A DNA stretch of 7,029 nt from Alphaproteobacteria bacterium (GTDB lineage: Bacteria; Pseudomonadota; Alphaproteobacteria; JAGOMX01): contig JACVCA010000061.1 in NCBI GenBank assembly GCA_016742295.1, forward strand, positions 1 to 7,029, written 5' to 3'. A program made the translations under genes and the position numbers. Below are positions 6,890-7,029 of the stretch, piece after piece. The notes below the pieces were generated by a model. It did not search any database, was not told where the DNA came from, and saw only the letters and a program-made list of their open reading frames with translations. Numbering within the stretch: the first letter of the stretch is position 1; the number at the start of each line of letters is the position of its first letter.

Positions 6890-7029
6890 TCAATTTTCTC
6901 TGCTTAATTTAGTGCTTTTAAAATCAGGAATTAATTTTGCTTTTTGAATTTGAGCAAAAGATATTTCAATGATTTTATCCCGCTCTAACCCCTCTTCTAA
7001 TTCCAATCTAATATTTTCACCTGTAACAG
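6890..7029 (-). CDS. rimP: Ribosome maturation factor RimP, C-terminal end (partial)
   Basis: This is the last 45 codons of a gene whose 5' part lies beyond the right edge; the frame ends in TGA at 6892-6890. I translated it by hand: it begins VTGENIRLELEEG and continues through ISFAQIQKAKLIPDF to a short basic tail ending SREN. This matches the small SH3-like C-terminal domain of RimP, in which a 'G..v.l......i.i....I.KA.L.P.F' pattern is usual. RimP binds the free 30S subunit and is needed for its maturation. Its place directly upstream of nusA, nine bases away, is the standard one in proteobacteria and supports the call. The N-terminal domain cannot be seen, so completeness is unknown. Confidence 0.87.
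   Translation of the reverse strand, partial: VTGENIRLELEEGLERDKIIEISFAQIQKAKLIPDFKSTKLSREN

Overview
The window is one continuous run of seven genes, all on the minus strand. In transcription order (right to left) they are the 3' end of rimP, nusA, infB, rbfA, truB, rpsO and the first half of pnp. This is the classic bacterial nusA-infB operon, a core translation and transcription housekeeping block. I found no mobile element, CRISPR array, tRNA, rRNA or accessory gene, and no stretch over 300 bases without a gene. The plus-strand open frames are all antisense shadows of these genes.

The organism is most likely an alphaproteobacterium with AT-rich DNA. IF2 carries the alphaproteobacterial N-terminal signature (VRQSFSHGRSKTVTVEVKRR) and the RSAAALKRAREKERLR segment ahead of its conserved N-domain. 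NusA has the proteobacterial C-terminal duplication. The low GC, and the lack of a ylxR-type gene between nusA and infB, fit a Rickettsiales- or Holosporales-like host-associated lineage better than a free-living rhizobial type. That finer placement is inference.

Layout: rimP end (6890-7029), nusA (5318-6880), infB (2714-5272), rbfA (2281-2697), truB (1352-2266), rpsO (1071-1340), pnp (20-1006, broken at the window edge). Gaps are 9, 45, 16, 14, 11 and 64 bases in that order, so transcription and translation are probably coupled along the block. The widest gap, rpsO-pnp, holds a good Shine-Dalgarno sequence and a possible secondary promoter for pnp.

Functionally, RimP and RbfA mature the 30S subunit, rpsO supplies protein uS15 of that subunit, IF2 brings initiator tRNA to it, TruB makes pseudouridine 55 in tRNA, NusA tunes RNA polymerase pausing, termination and antitermination, and PNPase degrades mRNA. 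The main oddity is at the left edge. The pnp frame loses similarity to the family within about the last 58 bases and meets a stop roughly half-way through the expected protein. This could be a sequencing or contig-end artefact or a real lesion. I see no undescribed system here.
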